Below, piece by piece: positions 1 through 9,398 of a stretch of DNA of 64,000 bases. The notes under the pieces were generated by a model, which was given only the letters and a program-made list of their open reading frames with translations, was not told the DNA's origin and did not search any database. The stretch lies in NCBI RefSeq assembly GCF_002078175.1, contig NZ_MWFK01000001.1, positions 2,480,001 to 2,544,000 of the forward strand, read 5' to 3'. Position 1 is the first letter of the stretch. Every line of letters begins with the position of its first letter. This DNA is from Streptomyces sp. M41(2017) (GTDB lineage: Bacteria; Actinomycetota; Actinomycetes; Streptomycetales; Streptomycetaceae). A program made the position numbers and the translations under genes.

Positions 1-591
1 TCGAAGGCGACGGGCCGCTCCAAGGCCCTCGCGGCCGTCTCCTCGCCACCGCTGTCCGCGCTCGTCGAGCGCATGCTGACCAACAGCGACAACGACATCG
101 CCGAGGCCCTGGCGCGTCAGGTCGCCCTCGCCACCGGCGCGGAGCCCAGCTTCGACGGCGACGCGAAGGCGATCCACGCCGTCCTGAAGAAGCTCGGACT
201 CCCGCTCACCGGCGCGCATTTCGCGGACGGCAGCGGTCTGAACCGCGCCGACAAGCTCTCCGCGGACCTCCTCACCGCCCTGCTGGCCGCCGCCGGTGAC
301 CCGGACCACCCGGAACTCCGTACGGTCCTCACGGGGCTGCCCATCGCCGGCTTCACCGGCACGCTCAGCACCCGGTACGCCGACGCCCCCACGGCCACCG
401 GCGTCGTCCGCGCCAAGACCGGCACCCTGACGGGCGTGAACACCCTCGCCGGAACGGTCGTCGACGCGGACGGCCGACTTCTCGCCTTCGCCTTCATGAC
501 GTCGGACGAGGCGAACCCGCCCGACCCGTTCGCCGCGCGGTCCGCCCTCGACCACACGGCGACGGCACTGGCGTCCTGCGGCTGCCGGTAG
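1..591 (+). CDS. dacB: D-alanyl-D-alanine carboxypeptidase/endopeptidase, PBP4 type (3' part only)
   Basis: The gene enters from the left edge of the window; frame 1 is open from base 1 to the TAG at 589-591, so about 196 C-terminal residues are visible. They contain the SxN motif (Ser-Asp-Asn, in the stretch beginning MLTNSDND) and the KTGT motif (AKTGTLTG) of penicillin-recognising serine hydrolases, arranged as in class C low-molecular-weight PBPs (PBP4/DacB). The catalytic SxxK and any signal peptide lie outside the window. The family trims or cleaves D-Ala cross-links in peptidoglycan outside the membrane. Its position directly upstream of the DUF2342-tilS-hpt-ftsH genes is the order I recall from other actinomycetes. 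Confidence 0.9.
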   Translation, partial: SKATGRSKALAAVSSPPLSALVERMLTNSDNDIAEALARQVALATGAEPSFDGDAKAIHAVLKKLGLPLTGAHFADGSGLNRADKLSADLLTALLAAAGDPDHPELRTVLTGLPIAGFTGTLSTRYADAPTATGVVRAKTGTLTGVNTLAGTVVDADGRLLAFAFMTSDEANPPDPFAARSALDHTATALASCGCR

Positions 592-613
592 CCGCGGGAC
601 GGCGGCACGGACG

Positions 614-641
614 GGGCCCGTCACGGCGGAGGGACGGGCCC
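614..641 (+). terminator. Possible terminator after dacB
   Basis: A 9-bp inverted repeat (GGGCCCGTC at 614-622, GACGGGCCC at 633-641) with a 10-nt loop lies 23 bases after the dacB stop. There is no T-run. The same bases also form a direct repeat of the unit GGGCCCGTCACGGCG, so the hairpin could be incidental. Confidence 0.4.
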
Positions 642-795
642 GTCACGGCGACAGGACGCGTGAACGGTGAGCCGCCCGCGGGGCGACGGGCCCGTTCCGT
701 CCCACCGGCATCACCGGCACCACCGGCCCCCCGCCCGGCCGCATCCGGCTCCGTACCCCTCACCGCAGGCGGACCCGCTCACGTACGGTTGACGC

Positions 796-1944
796 ATGAC
801 GAGCATCGGTGGTGCTGCATCTACTGGGATGGTCGACTGGAACCTCGCGGTGGCGACCGCGACCCGGCTCGTGCGGCCGGGCCCCGAAGTGAGCCGTGAC
901 GAGGCCAGGGCCATCGTCGCGGAACTGCGCAGGCACGCGAAGTCCTCGGAGGAGCACGTCCGGGCCTTCACCCGCATGGGTGACGACGTCCTGCACGACA
1001 CCCCCGTCCTCGTCGTCGACCGCCCCGGATGGGTGCGGGCGAACGTCGCGGGATTCCGGGAGATCCTCAAGCCCCTCCTGGGGAAGATGCAGGAGCGGCG
1101 CGGCAACAGTCCCGGCGGAGCCGTCCTCGGCGCGGTCGGCGGCAAGGTCACCGGTGTCGAGGTGGGCATGCTGCTGTCGTTCCTGTCCTCGCGGGTCCTC
1201 GGGCAGTACGAGACGTTCGCGCCCGCGACCCGTGACCTGCCCGCCGGCGGCCCCGCGGGACCCGGCAACGGCGGTGGCAGGCTGCTGCTCGTCGCCCCGA
1301 ACATCGTGCACGTGGAGCGTGAACTCGACGTCCAGCCGCACGACTTCCGCCTCTGGGTGTGCCTCCACGAGGAGACGCACCGCACCCAGTTCTCGGCCGT
1401 GCCCTGGCTGCGCGACCACCTGGAGGGCGAAATCCAGTCGTTCTTGGGGGAGACCGAGGTCGACCCCATGACCGTCCTGGAGCGCGTCCGCGAGGCCGCG
1501 CAGTCCCTCGCCGGCTCGCGCCCGGACACCGAGGAGGACGACGGCGGGCGTTCCCTTGTGGAAATCGTGCAGACGCCCGCCCAGCGGGAGATCCTCGGGC
1601 GGCTCACCGCCGTGATGTCGCTCCTGGAGGGACACGCCGACTTCGTGATGGACGGCGTCGGACCCGAGGTGGTCCCCTCCGTCGCGGAGATCCGCGAGAA
1701 GTTCCAGCAGCGGCGCGCGAAGGGTGCCTCCCGCCTGGACCTGGCCCTGCGCAAGCTGCTCGGCCTCGACGCGAAGCTCCGGCAGTACCGCGACGGCGAG
1801 CGTTTCGTCCGCGCGGTCGTCAACGAGGTCGGCATGGACGGGTTCAACCGCGTGTGGACCTCGCCGAACACCCTCCCGACCAAGGCGGAGATCGCCAAAC
1901 CGGCGGACTGGGTCACACGGGTGCACCGCAAGGCGGAGTCGTGA
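796..1944 (+). CDS. Zinc-metallopeptidase-like protein, DUF2342 family
   Basis: The 382-aa protein has a clear HExxH zinc-protease motif (HEETH, residues 191-195), preceded by the hydrophobic segments around residues 118-135 and 163-170 typical of the DUF2342 family, whose members carry names such as putative hydrolase or coenzyme-F420-biosynthesis-associated protein. The substrate is unknown. There is no signal peptide, so it is probably cytoplasmic. The ATG at 796 has no Shine-Dalgarno sequence, but TACGGT at 784-789 stands 6 nt before it, the layout of a leaderless transcript. It lies between dacB and tilS on the same strand with its own likely promoter. Family assignment is good; biochemical role is not inferred. 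Confidence 0.85.
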   Translation: MTSIGGAASTGMVDWNLAVATATRLVRPGPEVSRDEARAIVAELRRHAKSSEEHVRAFTRMGDDVLHDTPVLVVDRPGWVRANVAGFREILKPLLGKMQERRGNSPGGAVLGAVGGKVTGVEVGMLLSFLSSRVLGQYETFAPATRDLPAGGPAGPGNGGGRLLLVAPNIVHVERELDVQPHDFRLWVCLHEETHRTQFSAVPWLRDHLEGEIQSFLGETEVDPMTVLERVREAAQSLAGSRPDTEEDDGGRSLVEIVQTPAQREILGRLTAVMSLLEGHADFVMDGVGPEVVPSVAEIREKFQQRRAKGASRLDLALRKLLGLDAKLRQYRDGERFVRAVVNEVGMDGFNRVWTSPNTLPTKAEIAKPADWVTRVHRKAES

Positions 1945-2136
1945 ACCTTACGGGACGGTCGTGAACCGGATCCGGCCGACGGCAGGCAAACGCCCCTCCA
2001 ATCACCCGTCCGAGGGACCGTGGAGCATGGGTAGGCGTGCAATGCTCGGGGAACGCCCCGGTTCTGTCACCATCTACACACTCTGAGTGACCGATCCCGG
2101 GCTAACCCCCCGAAAACTTCATGAAGGGAACCGGAC

Positions 2137-3303
2137 ATGGGTCCCCATCCTGCGGTCGCGGCGATACGCCTGGCGGTCCGCCGCGTACTCCACGACATCC
2201 TCACCGAGCACCCGCCCACCCCCGACACCCGGCGTACGCCCGCGCGCGGTGCCGCGCGCTCCTGCGTGCCCGACGCCGAGCGCGTCCCCGCCCCCGGAAC
2301 ACGCCGCAGCATGACCGTGCCGGCGGGCGCTCCCCTCGAACAGCCCCCCGCGACCTCTCCCCGGCCACGCCAGGGCGGCGACGCGCCCCCGGCGCCCCTC
2401 GTCCTCGTAGCGTGCTCCGGCGGCGCCGATTCCATGGCGCTCGCCTCCGCCCTCGCCTTCGAGGCCCCCAAACTCGGCATCCGAGCCGGTGGCATCACCG
2501 TCGACCACGGTCTGCAGCCCGGTTCCGACCTGCGCGCCGACGAGGTCGTCCTGCGCCTCACCGAACTCGGCCTGGGCCCCGCCGAGTCGATCGCCGTCAC
2601 CGTCGGCCGCGACGGAGGCCCCGAGGCCGCCGCCCGCGACGCCCGGTACGCCGCTCTGGACTCCGCCGCCGAGCGCCACGGCGCCACCGCGATCCTCCTC
2701 GGCCACACCCGCGACGACCAGGCCGAGACCGTCCTGCTCGGCCTCGCCCGCGGCTCCGGCATCCGCTCCCTGTCCGGCATGGCCGCGGTCTCGGGGGCCG
2801 ACGGCCGGTACCGGCGTCCCTTCCTGCACCTGGACCGGCAGACCGCCCGCAAGGCCTGCATGGTCCAGTCGCTGCCCGTCTGGGACGACCCGCACAACAC
2901 CGATCCGGCGTACACCCGTTCCCGGCTCCGCCACGAAGGGCTGCCCGCCCTGGAGAAGGCCCTCGGCAAAGGCGTCGTGGAGGCGCTCGCCCGGACGGCC
3001 CAGCTGTCCCGGGACGACGCCGACGCCCTCGACACCTGGGCCAGCCAGGCCGAGGCCTCCGTACGCGACGCGGCCGGCCTCCTGGAGTGCGCCAAGCTCT
3101 ACGCCCTGCCGCCCGCCGTACGGCGCCGCATCCTGCGCCGCGCGGCCATCGAGGCGGGCGCCCCGGCGGGTTCCCTGTTCGCCCGTCACATCGAGGAGAT
3201 CGACCGGCTGATCACCGGCTGGCGTGGCCAGGGAGCGATCAATCTCCCGGGCAAAGTCGTCGCTCAGCGGCAGGGTGGCAGACTGGTGATTCGGCAAGGC
3301 TGA
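2137..3303 (+). CDS. tilS: tRNA(Ile)-lysidine synthase
   Basis: TilS ligates lysine to C34 of the CAU-anticodon tRNA-Ile with ATP, changing it to AUA decoding. The N-type ATP-pyrophosphatase P-loop SGGADS is at residues 94-99, followed by VDHGLQ and [12 protein letters not shown], both diagnostic. Length is 388 aa. The first 24 residues ([20 protein letters not shown]...) form the usual N-terminal helix, but about 60 Pro/Arg-rich residues (roughly 25-85) separate it from the P-loop, where other members have only a short link. Upstream of hpt and ftsH, an order widespread in bacteria. ATG at 2137 is chosen because the preserved N-terminal helix begins there. Confidence 0.93.
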   Translation: MGPHPAVAAIRLAVRRVLHDILTEHPPTPDTRRTPARGAARSCVPDAERVPAPGTRRSMTVPAGAPLEQPPATSPRPRQGGDAPPAPLVLVACSGGADSMALASALAFEAPKLGIRAGGITVDHGLQPGSDLRADEVVLRLTELGLGPAESIAVTVGRDGGPEAAARDARYAALDSAAERHGATAILLGHTRDDQAETVLLGLARGSGIRSLSGMAAVSGADGRYRRPFLHLDRQTARKACMVQSLPVWDDPHNTDPAYTRSRLRHEGLPALEKALGKGVVEALARTAQLSRDDADALDTWASQAEASVRDAAGLLECAKLYALPPAVRRRILRRAAIEAGAPAGSLFARHIEEIDRLITGWRGQGAINLPGKVVAQRQGGRLVIRQG

Positions 3304-3341
3304 AAACCGGACCCTCCGCCGGGGCCGCTCACGCGGTTCCA

Positions 3342-3364
3342 CGGGACCCCAGTACCGGGTCCCG
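3342..3364 (+). terminator. Hairpin between tilS and hpt
   Basis: An 8-bp perfect stem (CGGGACCC / GGGTCCCG) with a 7-nt loop lies in the 115-base gap. No T-run follows. It may be a weak terminator or mRNA-processing hairpin separating tilS from hpt. Confidence 0.4.
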
Positions 3365-3418
3365 GGCGGTCCGACCGGCCGCGCGAGCCCAAAAAAGTGG
3401 GACGGACGACCGAAAGTG

Positions 3419-3979
3419 ATGCGGGTGGACGCGAAAGACATGGGCACCGACCTCAAGTCGGTGCTCATCACCAAGGAAGAGATCGACGCGAAGCTGGCGG
3501 AGCTGGCCGCGAAGATCGACGCGGAGTACGCGGGCAAGGACCTGCTGATCGTCGGAGTGCTCAAGGGCGCCGTGATGGTCATGGCGGACCTCGCGCGTGC
3601 GCTGTCCACCCCCGTCACCATGGACTGGATGGCCGTGTCGTCGTACGGCGCGGGCACCCAGTCCTCCGGCGTGGTGCGGATCCTCAAGGATCTCGACACC
3701 GACATCAAGGGCAAGCACGTCCTGATCGTCGAGGACATCATCGACTCGGGACTGACCCTGTCCTGGCTGCTGTCCAACCTCGGCTCGCGCGAGCCCGCCT
3801 CGCTGAAGGTGTGCACGCTGCTGCGCAAGCCGGACGCGGCGAAGGTCGCGATCGACGTGGAATGGGTCGGCTTCGACATCCCGAACGAGTTCGTCATCGG
3901 GTACGGCCTGGACTACGCCGAGAAGTACCGCAACCTCCCGTTCGTCGGTACGCTCGCGCCCCACGTCTACGGCGGCTGA
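3419..3979 (+). CDS. hpt: Hypoxanthine phosphoribosyltransferase
   Basis: This purine-salvage enzyme transfers phosphoribose from PRPP to hypoxanthine or guanine. The PRPP-binding loop is seen as [13 protein letters not shown], and the upstream loop motif as [13 protein letters not shown]; the C-terminal [27 protein letters not shown] region is family-typical. About 186 aa, normal length. The start is uncertain: GTG 3416, ATG 3419 and ATG 3440 are all in frame, with only a weak AAAG-type ribosome site; ATG 3419 fits the relatives I remember. It sits between tilS and ftsH, as in many Gram-positive genomes. Confidence 0.93.
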   Translation: MRVDAKDMGTDLKSVLITKEEIDAKLAELAAKIDAEYAGKDLLIVGVLKGAVMVMADLARALSTPVTMDWMAVSSYGAGTQSSGVVRILKDLDTDIKGKHVLIVEDIIDSGLTLSWLLSNLGSREPASLKVCTLLRKPDAAKVAIDVEWVGFDIPNEFVIGYGLDYAEKYRNLPFVGTLAPHVYGG

Positions 3980-4178
3980 GCACCCTCCCGACGAGGGCGG
4001 CTGAGTCCTCGTAAGGCGTTCGGGAACCCCAGCGGGTTTCGCGCCGTTGGAGCATGCGTGGGCGGGATTGCCAGCAGTCCCCTGCGGCTTCGGGTGACAA
4101 TGCTGGGGTACCGTCCGAAGAACAGTCTTTATCAAACTCACTATGGCAGGAGGGACGGGGCGGCACCGCTCCGTATGG

Positions 4179-6206
4179 ATGGACGTGAAGCGATACTTCC
4201 GTGGGCCGGTCATGTGGATCGTGCTGGCCGTCCTTGCCGTGGTCGTGTTGATGCAGGTCGTCGGTTCGTCCGGCGGCTACAAGACAGTGGACACCGGCCA
4301 GGTCGTCCAGGCGATCAACCAGAACAAGGTCGAGTCGGCAAAGATCACCACCGGCGACGAGCAGGTCATCAAGGTCTCGCTGAAGGACGGCGAGAAGGTT
4401 GACGGCAGCTCGAAGATCCAGTCGAGTTACATCGGCGACCAGGGCGTGACCCTGGCCAACACACTCCAGAACAAGTACGAGAACAAGCAGATCCCGGACG
4501 GCTACACCGTTTCGCCGTCCAAGCAGAACCCGTTCCTGGGGATCCTGCTGTCTCTGCTGCCCTTCGTCCTCATCGTCGTCGTCTTCCTGTTCCTGATGAA
4601 TCAGATGCAGGGTGGCGGCTCCCGGGTCATGAACTTCGGGAAGTCCAAGGCGAAGCTCATCACCAAGGACACCCCGAAGACGACGTTCGCGGACGTCGCC
4701 GGTTCGGACGAGGCCGTCGAGGAGCTCCACGAGATCAAGGAGTTCCTCCAGGAGCCGGCCAAGTTCCAGGCCGTCGGCGCCAAGATCCCCAAGGGCGTCC
4801 TGCTCTACGGGCCTCCCGGTACCGGCAAGACCCTGCTCGCGCGTGCTGTCGCGGGCGAGGCGGGCGTTCCCTTCTACTCGATCTCGGGTTCCGACTTCGT
4901 CGAGATGTTCGTCGGTGTCGGTGCCTCCCGAGTCCGTGACCTCTTCGAGCAGGCCAAGGCGAACGCCCCGGCGATCGTCTTCGTCGACGAGATCGACGCG
5001 GTCGGCCGCCATCGCGGCGCCGGCCTCGGCGGCGGTCACGACGAGCGCGAGCAGACGCTGAACCAGCTGCTCGTCGAGATGGACGGCTTCGACGTGAAGG
5101 GCGGCGTCATCCTGATCGCCGCCACGAACCGGCCCGACATCCTCGACCCGGCCCTCCTGCGCCCCGGCCGGTTCGACCGCCAGATCGCGGTCGACCGCCC
5201 GGACATGCAGGGCCGTCTGGAGATCCTCAAGGTCCACCAGAAGGGCAAGCCGGTCGCCCCGGGCGTCGACCTGTCCGCGGTGGCCCGCCGGACCCCCGGC
5301 TTCACCGGTGCCGACCTGTCGAACGTGCTGAACGAAGCTGCGCTGCTCACCGCGCGCAGCAACAAGAAGCTCATCGACAACGACATGCTGGACGAGGCGA
5401 TCGACCGTGTGGTCGCGGGCCCGCAGAAGCGGACCCGGATCATGTCGGACAAGGAGAAGAAGATCACCGCGTACCACGAGGGCGGACACGCTCTGGTCGC
5501 GGCGGCTTCTCCGAACTCCGACCCGGTGCACAAGATCACGATCCTGTCGCGCGGCCGTGCCCTCGGCTACACGATGGTCCTGCCGGACGAGGACAAGTAC
5601 TCCACGACGCGCAACGAGATGCTGGACCAGCTCGCGTACATGCTGGGCGGCCGCGCGGCCGAGGAGCTCGTCTTCCACGACCCGACCACCGGTGCGGCGA
5701 ACGACATCGAGAAGGCCACGGCCACCGCTCGCGCGATGGTCACGCAGTACGGCATGACCGAGCGTCTGGGCGCGATCAAGTTCGGCGGCGACAACACCGA
5801 GCCCTTCCTGGGCCGGGAGATGTCGCACCCGCGTGACTACTCGGAAGAGGTCGCCGCGCTCGTCGACGAAGAGGTCAAGAAGCTCATCGAGAACGCGCAC
5901 AACGAGGCCTGGGAGATCCTGGTCGAGAACCGCGACGTTCTGGACGCGCTGGTGCTCCAGCTGCTGGAGAAGGAGACGCTGAGCAAGGAGCAGATCGCCG
6001 AGGTCTTCGCTCCCATCGTGAAGCGCCCGGCCCGCCCCGCGTGGACCGGCTCCTCCCGCCGTACTCCGTCCACCCGCCCGCCGGTGCTCTCCCCCAAGGA
6101 GCTGTCACTGACGAACGGCGCGAACGGCTCGACGGCTTCCATCGCCACGGCGACGGAGTCCGTCCCGGCTCCGGAGACCAGCCCGGAGGACCGCACCGAG
6201 AGCTGA
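4179..6206 (+). CDS. ftsH: ATP-dependent membrane zinc metalloprotease FtsH
   Basis: FtsH extracts and degrades membrane and short-lived cytosolic proteins. Visible in order are an N-terminal TM segment ([16 protein letters not shown]), an extracytoplasmic domain, a second TM ([19 protein letters not shown]), an AAA domain with Walker A GPPGTGKT and Walker B VFVDEID, the second-region-of-homology arginines, and the zinc site HEGGH. The tail is longer and Ser/Thr/Ala-rich. ATG 4179 (MDVKRYF...) matches relatives; the in-frame ATG at 4143 would add 12 residues, but the nearby AGGAGGG (4148-4154) is 25 nt upstream of 4179 and inside the alternative reading frame, so neither start has a well-spaced ribosome site. 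A canonical terminator follows. Confidence 0.95.
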   Translation: MDVKRYFRGPVMWIVLAVLAVVVLMQVVGSSGGYKTVDTGQVVQAINQNKVESAKITTGDEQVIKVSLKDGEKVDGSSKIQSSYIGDQGVTLANTLQNKYENKQIPDGYTVSPSKQNPFLGILLSLLPFVLIVVVFLFLMNQMQGGGSRVMNFGKSKAKLITKDTPKTTFADVAGSDEAVEELHEIKEFLQEPAKFQAVGAKIPKGVLLYGPPGTGKTLLARAVAGEAGVPFYSISGSDFVEMFVGVGASRVRDLFEQAKANAPAIVFVDEIDAVGRHRGAGLGGGHDEREQTLNQLLVEMDGFDVKGGVILIAATNRPDILDPALLRPGRFDRQIAVDRPDMQGRLEILKVHQKGKPVAPGVDLSAVARRTPGFTGADLSNVLNEAALLTARSNKKLIDNDMLDEAIDRVVAGPQKRTRIMSDKEKKITAYHEGGHALVAAASPNSDPVHKITILSRGRALGYTMVLPDEDKYSTTRNEMLDQLAYMLGGRAAEELVFHDPTTGAANDIEKATATARAMVTQYGMTERLGAIKFGGDNTEPFLGREMSHPRDYSEEVAALVDEEVKKLIENAHNEAWEILVENRDVLDALVLQLLEKETLSKEQIAEVFAPIVKRPARPAWTGSSRRTPSTRPPVLSPKELSLTNGANGSTASIATATESVPAPETSPEDRTES

Positions 6207-6249
6207 CATCGTTCGGCTCCCGGCGCTCTCACCAGGGCCGGAATGCATG

Positions 6250-6289
6250 CCGCGCCTCCCAGGTTCTAGCCTGGGGGGCGCGGCTTTTT
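6250..6289 (+). terminator. Rho-independent terminator of ftsH
   Basis: A 14-bp stem (CCGCGCCTCCCAGG at 6250-6263 with its partner at 6270-6283, one G-U pair) with a TTCTAG loop is followed by CTTTTT. This is a textbook intrinsic terminator, unusually complete for this GC-rich genome. Confidence 0.9.
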
Positions 6290-6352
6290 CGTACGCCCGC
6301 ACCTTTTGGACGCGTCGACGGCACGCGCAGGATCCCCAGGAACGAGGACCAG

Positions 6353-6958
6353 ATGACCGACCCCGTGACGCTGGACGGCGAGGCCACGATCGGCGAGTTC
6401 GACGAGAAGCGCGCCGAGAACGCCGTACGCGAGCTGCTGATAGCCGTCGGCGAGGACCCGGACCGCGAAGGGCTCAGAGAGACGCCGGGGCGGGTTGCGC
6501 GGGCGTACAAGGAGATCTTCGCGGGACTGCGGCAGCAGCCGGAGGACGTGCTGACGACGACGTTCGACCTGGGCCACGACGAGATGGTCCTGGTGAAGGA
6601 CATCGAGGTCTTCAGTACCTGTGAGCACCACCTGGTCCCGTTCCGGGGCGTCGCCCACGTCGGCTACATCCCGGCGGCCAGCGGAAAGATCACCGGCCTG
6701 TCGAAGCTGGCGCGCCTCGTCGACGTCTTCGCCCGGCGCCCGCAGGTGCAGGAGCGGCTGACGACCCAGATCGCCGACTCGCTGATGGAGATCCTGGAGC
6801 CGCGCGGTGTGATCGTGGTCGTCGAGTGCGAGCACATGTGCATGTCGATGCGCGGTATCCGCAAGCCCGGCGCGAAGACCATCACGTCGGCGGTCCGCGG
6901 ACAGCTGCGGGACGCGGCGACGCGCAACGAGGCGATGAGCCTCATCATGGCCCGCTAG
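6353..6958 (+). CDS. folE: GTP cyclohydrolase I
   Basis: FolE converts GTP to 7,8-dihydroneopterin triphosphate, the first step of tetrahydrofolate synthesis. The 201-aa product has the zinc site ([10 protein letters not shown] and [10 protein letters not shown]) and the C-terminal signature of the family. ATG 6353 ([16 protein letters not shown]) is taken because family similarity begins just after it; an open frame extends upstream to 6041 but overlaps the ftsH 3' end and the terminator. It lies just upstream of, and convergent with, the folP-folB-folK cluster on the other strand. Confidence 0.95.
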   Translation: MTDPVTLDGEATIGEFDEKRAENAVRELLIAVGEDPDREGLRETPGRVARAYKEIFAGLRQQPEDVLTTTFDLGHDEMVLVKDIEVFSTCEHHLVPFRGVAHVGYIPAASGKITGLSKLARLVDVFARRPQVQERLTTQIADSLMEILEPRGVIVVVECEHMCMSMRGIRKPGAKTITSAVRGQLRDAATRNEAMSLIMAR

Positions 6959-7068
6959 GCCCTGTCGTCCGGATCATGCGGCGGGCCGGGGACGGACCTC
7001 GCTGAGCGTCGGTTCCGTCCCGGGGCGGTCTGCGCCGGCCCGGCCGGCCGCGGGGCGGCTTCGCAGAG

Positions 7069-7112
7069 CCACGGGCCCCGGCCCGCCTTCACAGGCGGGC
7101 CGGGGCCCGTGG
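7069..7112. terminator. Bidirectional terminator between folE and the DUF3180 gene
   Basis: A perfect 19-bp stem (7069-7087 with 7094-7112) and a 6-nt loop (TTCACA) lie between two convergent genes and could end transcripts from both sides. Confidence 0.85.
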
Positions 7113-7125
7113 CGTTCGTTCCTCG

Positions 7126-7614
7126 TCAGGCGACCGGGGCCGCGCCGCCGTGGTGTTCGTCGTCGTCCTCCGGGAGCTTGCAGACGCGCTCCAGGAAGAA
7201 ACCGGCCGCTATGACGGCGATACCGGCGACGACGGAGAACCCGGCGTAGATCGCCTGGTCGCGGCGGGCGGGAACCTCCAGTGACTCCAGGAGGAAGACG
7301 CCGGTCCCGCCGTACAGTCCCGCCACCAGGGCGGCGACCAGGGCGCTCGCCTGGCCGAAGACGACCGCGCGGGCGGCCATCAGCGGGTCGACGCCCTTGG
7401 CGCCCGGACGGCGCTCGCGCTGCGCCTTGAGGCGGGCGCGCAGGGACAGGGCCGTCGCGAGGAGGACGATCGCGATCAGGGCGAGCACGATGGGCGCGGC
7501 CAGCGGGACCCGGGGAAGCGTGCCCACCGCGGCCCACAGGCGGGCGCCCGCCCAGGACAGCACTCCGGCCACGACGAACACCGCGGCCAGTGTTCTGATG
7601 CGCAGCTCTTTCAC
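7126..7614 (-). CDS. DUF3180 family membrane protein
   Basis: The 162-aa protein has four hydrophobic segments (around residues 8-27, 36-56, 85-105 and 120-143) and a short acidic/His C-terminal tail (EDDDEHHGG). It matches the actinobacterial DUF3180 family, which is regularly found as the last gene after folK. Function is unknown; location in the folate operon suggests co-transcription rather than a proven role. Start GTG at 7614, with AGAAGGGG about 6 nt upstream; the open frame continues far upstream through folK but that is a shadow. Confidence 0.85.
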   Translation of the reverse strand: MKELRIRTLAAVFVVAGVLSWAGARLWAAVGTLPRVPLAAPIVLALIAIVLLATALSLRARLKAQRERRPGAKGVDPLMAARAVVFGQASALVAALVAGLYGGTGVFLLESLEVPARRDQAIYAGFSVVAGIAVIAAGFFLERVCKLPEDDDEHHGGAAPVA

Positions 7615-7685
7615 GATGCCCCTTCTGTAGCCCGTGGAGGCCGGCCCTGTGCCGGGCCGGCCCGTGGTCGTCCTGACCTTAACGA

Positions 7686-8300
7686 CTACTCGGGCAGCCG
7701 GAGTTCCAGGTCCGCGCGGGGAGCGACGCCGTCCCGCGTGACCGTGGTGAGGAGCTGGGCGACGGCCCCGCGGCCGGGAAGCTGCGCCTCGGGGTCGAGG
7801 TCGTGCCAGGGGGCGAGGACGAAGGCCCGCTCGTGGGCGCGCGGGTGAGGGAGCGTCAGCAGCGGGTCGTCCGAGACGAGGTCGGCGTACGCGACGATGT
7901 CCACGTCGATGGTGCGGGGGCCCCAGTGCTCGTCCCGTACGCGGTGGAAGGCCTCCTCGACCGCGTGCGCCCGCTCCAGGAGCGAGGACGGCGGCAGGGT
8001 GGTCCGGAGCACCACGACCGCGTTGAAGTACGAGGGCTGACTGTCCGGTTCGACGCCCCACGGCTCCGTCTCGTAGACCGGGGAGACCGCTTTGACGCGG
8101 ACGCCGGGGGTGTCCTCCAGGGCGTCGATGGCGCCCTGGAGGGTCTCCAGGCGGTTGCCCAGGTTCGAGCCGAGGGAGATCACGGCGCGCCGGGGGTTCT
8201 GCAGGGTCGAGTCGGCGGCGTCCACGCGCTCGACGACCGAGGCGGGCACCGGCTGGACGGTCGGGTCGCTCTGACCCTCGGTGAAGGACGCGGCGGTCAT
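7686..8300 (-). CDS. folK: 2-amino-4-hydroxy-6-hydroxymethyldihydropteridine pyrophosphokinase
   Basis: FolK (HPPK) transfers pyrophosphate from ATP to 6-hydroxymethyl-dihydropterin, making the substrate of FolP. The family signatures SLGSNLGNR, ETEPWG and the GPRTIDVDIVAY block are present. 204 aa; about 35 residues precede the core. Its ATG overlaps the folB stop (ATGA at 8297-8300), indicating translational coupling. Confidence 0.94.
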   Translation of the reverse strand: MTAASFTEGQSDPTVQPVPASVVERVDAADSTLQNPRRAVISLGSNLGNRLETLQGAIDALEDTPGVRVKAVSPVYETEPWGVEPDSQPSYFNAVVVLRTTLPPSSLLERAHAVEEAFHRVRDEHWGPRTIDVDIVAYADLVSDDPLLTLPHPRAHERAFVLAPWHDLDPEAQLPGRGAVAQLLTTVTRDGVAPRADLELRLPE

Positions 8301-8656
8301 ACTCGGCTCCGGGTGATCGTGACGGTCACGTCGTCGAAGGGGACCGTGATCGGCGCGTCCGGTTTGTGGACGCAGACCTCGACCTCCAGGACCCCGTCGT
8401 GCTTGAGGCACGTCTGGGCGATGCGCTCGGCGAGCGTCTCGATGAGGTCGACGGGCTCGCCCTGGACGACGGCGACGACCTCCTCCGCCACGATGCCGTA
8501 GTGCACGGTCTTCGCCAGGTCGTCGTCGGCCGCGGCCGGTCGGATGTCCAGGCCAAGCGTCAGGTCCACGATGAAGGTCTGGCCCTCCTCGCGCTCCCTC
8601 TGGAAGACGCCGTGGTGCCCGCGGGCCTTGAGGCCGCGCAGCGCGACACGATCCAC
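8297..8656 (-). CDS. folB: Dihydroneopterin aldolase
   Basis: FolB cleaves 7,8-dihydroneopterin to 6-hydroxymethyl-dihydropterin and glycolaldehyde. The 119-aa product begins VDRVALRGLKARGHHGVF and contains HYGIVAEEV and the LIETLAERIA helix typical of the family. GTG 8656 is preferred to GTG 8665 because AGGAG lies 8 nt before it but directly abuts the earlier GTG. Overlaps folK by 4 bases. 247 bases separate it from the NTF2-like gene upstream, a gap holding only short weak hairpins. Confidence 0.93.
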   Translation of the reverse strand: MDRVALRGLKARGHHGVFQREREEGQTFIVDLTLGLDIRPAAADDDLAKTVHYGIVAEEVVAVVQGEPVDLIETLAERIAQTCLKHDGVLEVEVCVHKPDAPITVPFDDVTVTITRSRV

Positions 8657-8903
8657 GCGAATCACTCCTGCAATCGTCGGTGACGGCCGCTGTGCACCGA
8701 GTGCGGTCGGTACAGCGGCCTCAGGCGAATCTACCTGCGGGCACTGACAGCGTTCGCCCGCGGGGGAGGGCGTCCGGGCGAAGGCGACGAGGCTTCACCG
8801 GGCGTTTCCCCTGGGGAACGCGGCGGCTCACGGGTTGGTAGCCGCCCCTACCCCGAGGTGGTGATTCCAACCACTTCTTGGTCCCTGTGGGGCCCATACC
8901 CAC

Positions 8904-9398
8904 TCAACCGGCGGTGTCCTCGTCGTCCTCCTCACCGGATTCGGCGAGGACGGGTGAGGCGTGGTGCGACCAGAGCTTCCAGCCCTCGGGGGTGCGGCGG
9001 AACACGTTCGTGGCGACGACGAGCTGACCGACGAGCGGGCCGAGCTCCTCGCCGTCGTCGGGTGCCGGGCCCCCGCTCAGGATGTTCTCCGTGCAGGTGA
9101 CGAGCGCGGTGTCGCCGGAGACGGAGACATGCACGTCGGTGAGGAAGAACTGGATGTACTCGGTGTTCGCCATGATCAGCGCGTACGAGCGGAGGACCTC
9201 GCCCCGGCCGTTGAGGACGGGCCAGCCCGGGTGGACGCAGGACACGACCGCGCCCTCGCCCTCGAAGTCGTCGTCGGACGTGTCCAGGGGGGCCAGCCAC
9301 AGGCCGGAGAGGGCCTCGAAGTCGCCCCGCTCCAGTGCCTCGTAGAACGCCGTGTTGGCGCCTTCGACCTGCTCGACGTCGGTCTGCGGTGTGCTCAC
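8904..9398 (-). CDS. NTF2/SnoaL-like small protein in the folate operon
   Basis: The 164-aa protein has the alpha+beta cone pattern of the nuclear-transport-factor-2 superfamily: an N-terminal helix (ANTAFYEALERGDFEALSGLW), the VSCVHPGWPVLNGRGEVLRSY segment, and strands ending in TPEGWKLWSHHAS. Such proteins can be small enzymes or binding proteins; no activity can be assigned. Start GTG at 9398 overlaps the folP stop (GTGA), so it is translationally coupled to folP. A gene of this type between folP and folB is, as I recall, a constant feature of Streptomyces. Confidence 0.85.
   Translation of the reverse strand: MSTPQTDVEQVEGANTAFYEALERGDFEALSGLWLAPLDTSDDDFEGEGAVVSCVHPGWPVLNGRGEVLRSYALIMANTEYIQFFLTDVHVSVSGDTALVTCTENILSGGPAPDDGEELGPLVGQLVVATNVFRRTPEGWKLWSHHASPVLAESGEEDDEDTAG

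Noticed and set aside
8657..8903. Small minus-strand gene between folB and the NTF2-like gene
   Set aside because: The open frame has no start signal and poor codon bias; only short hairpins are seen.
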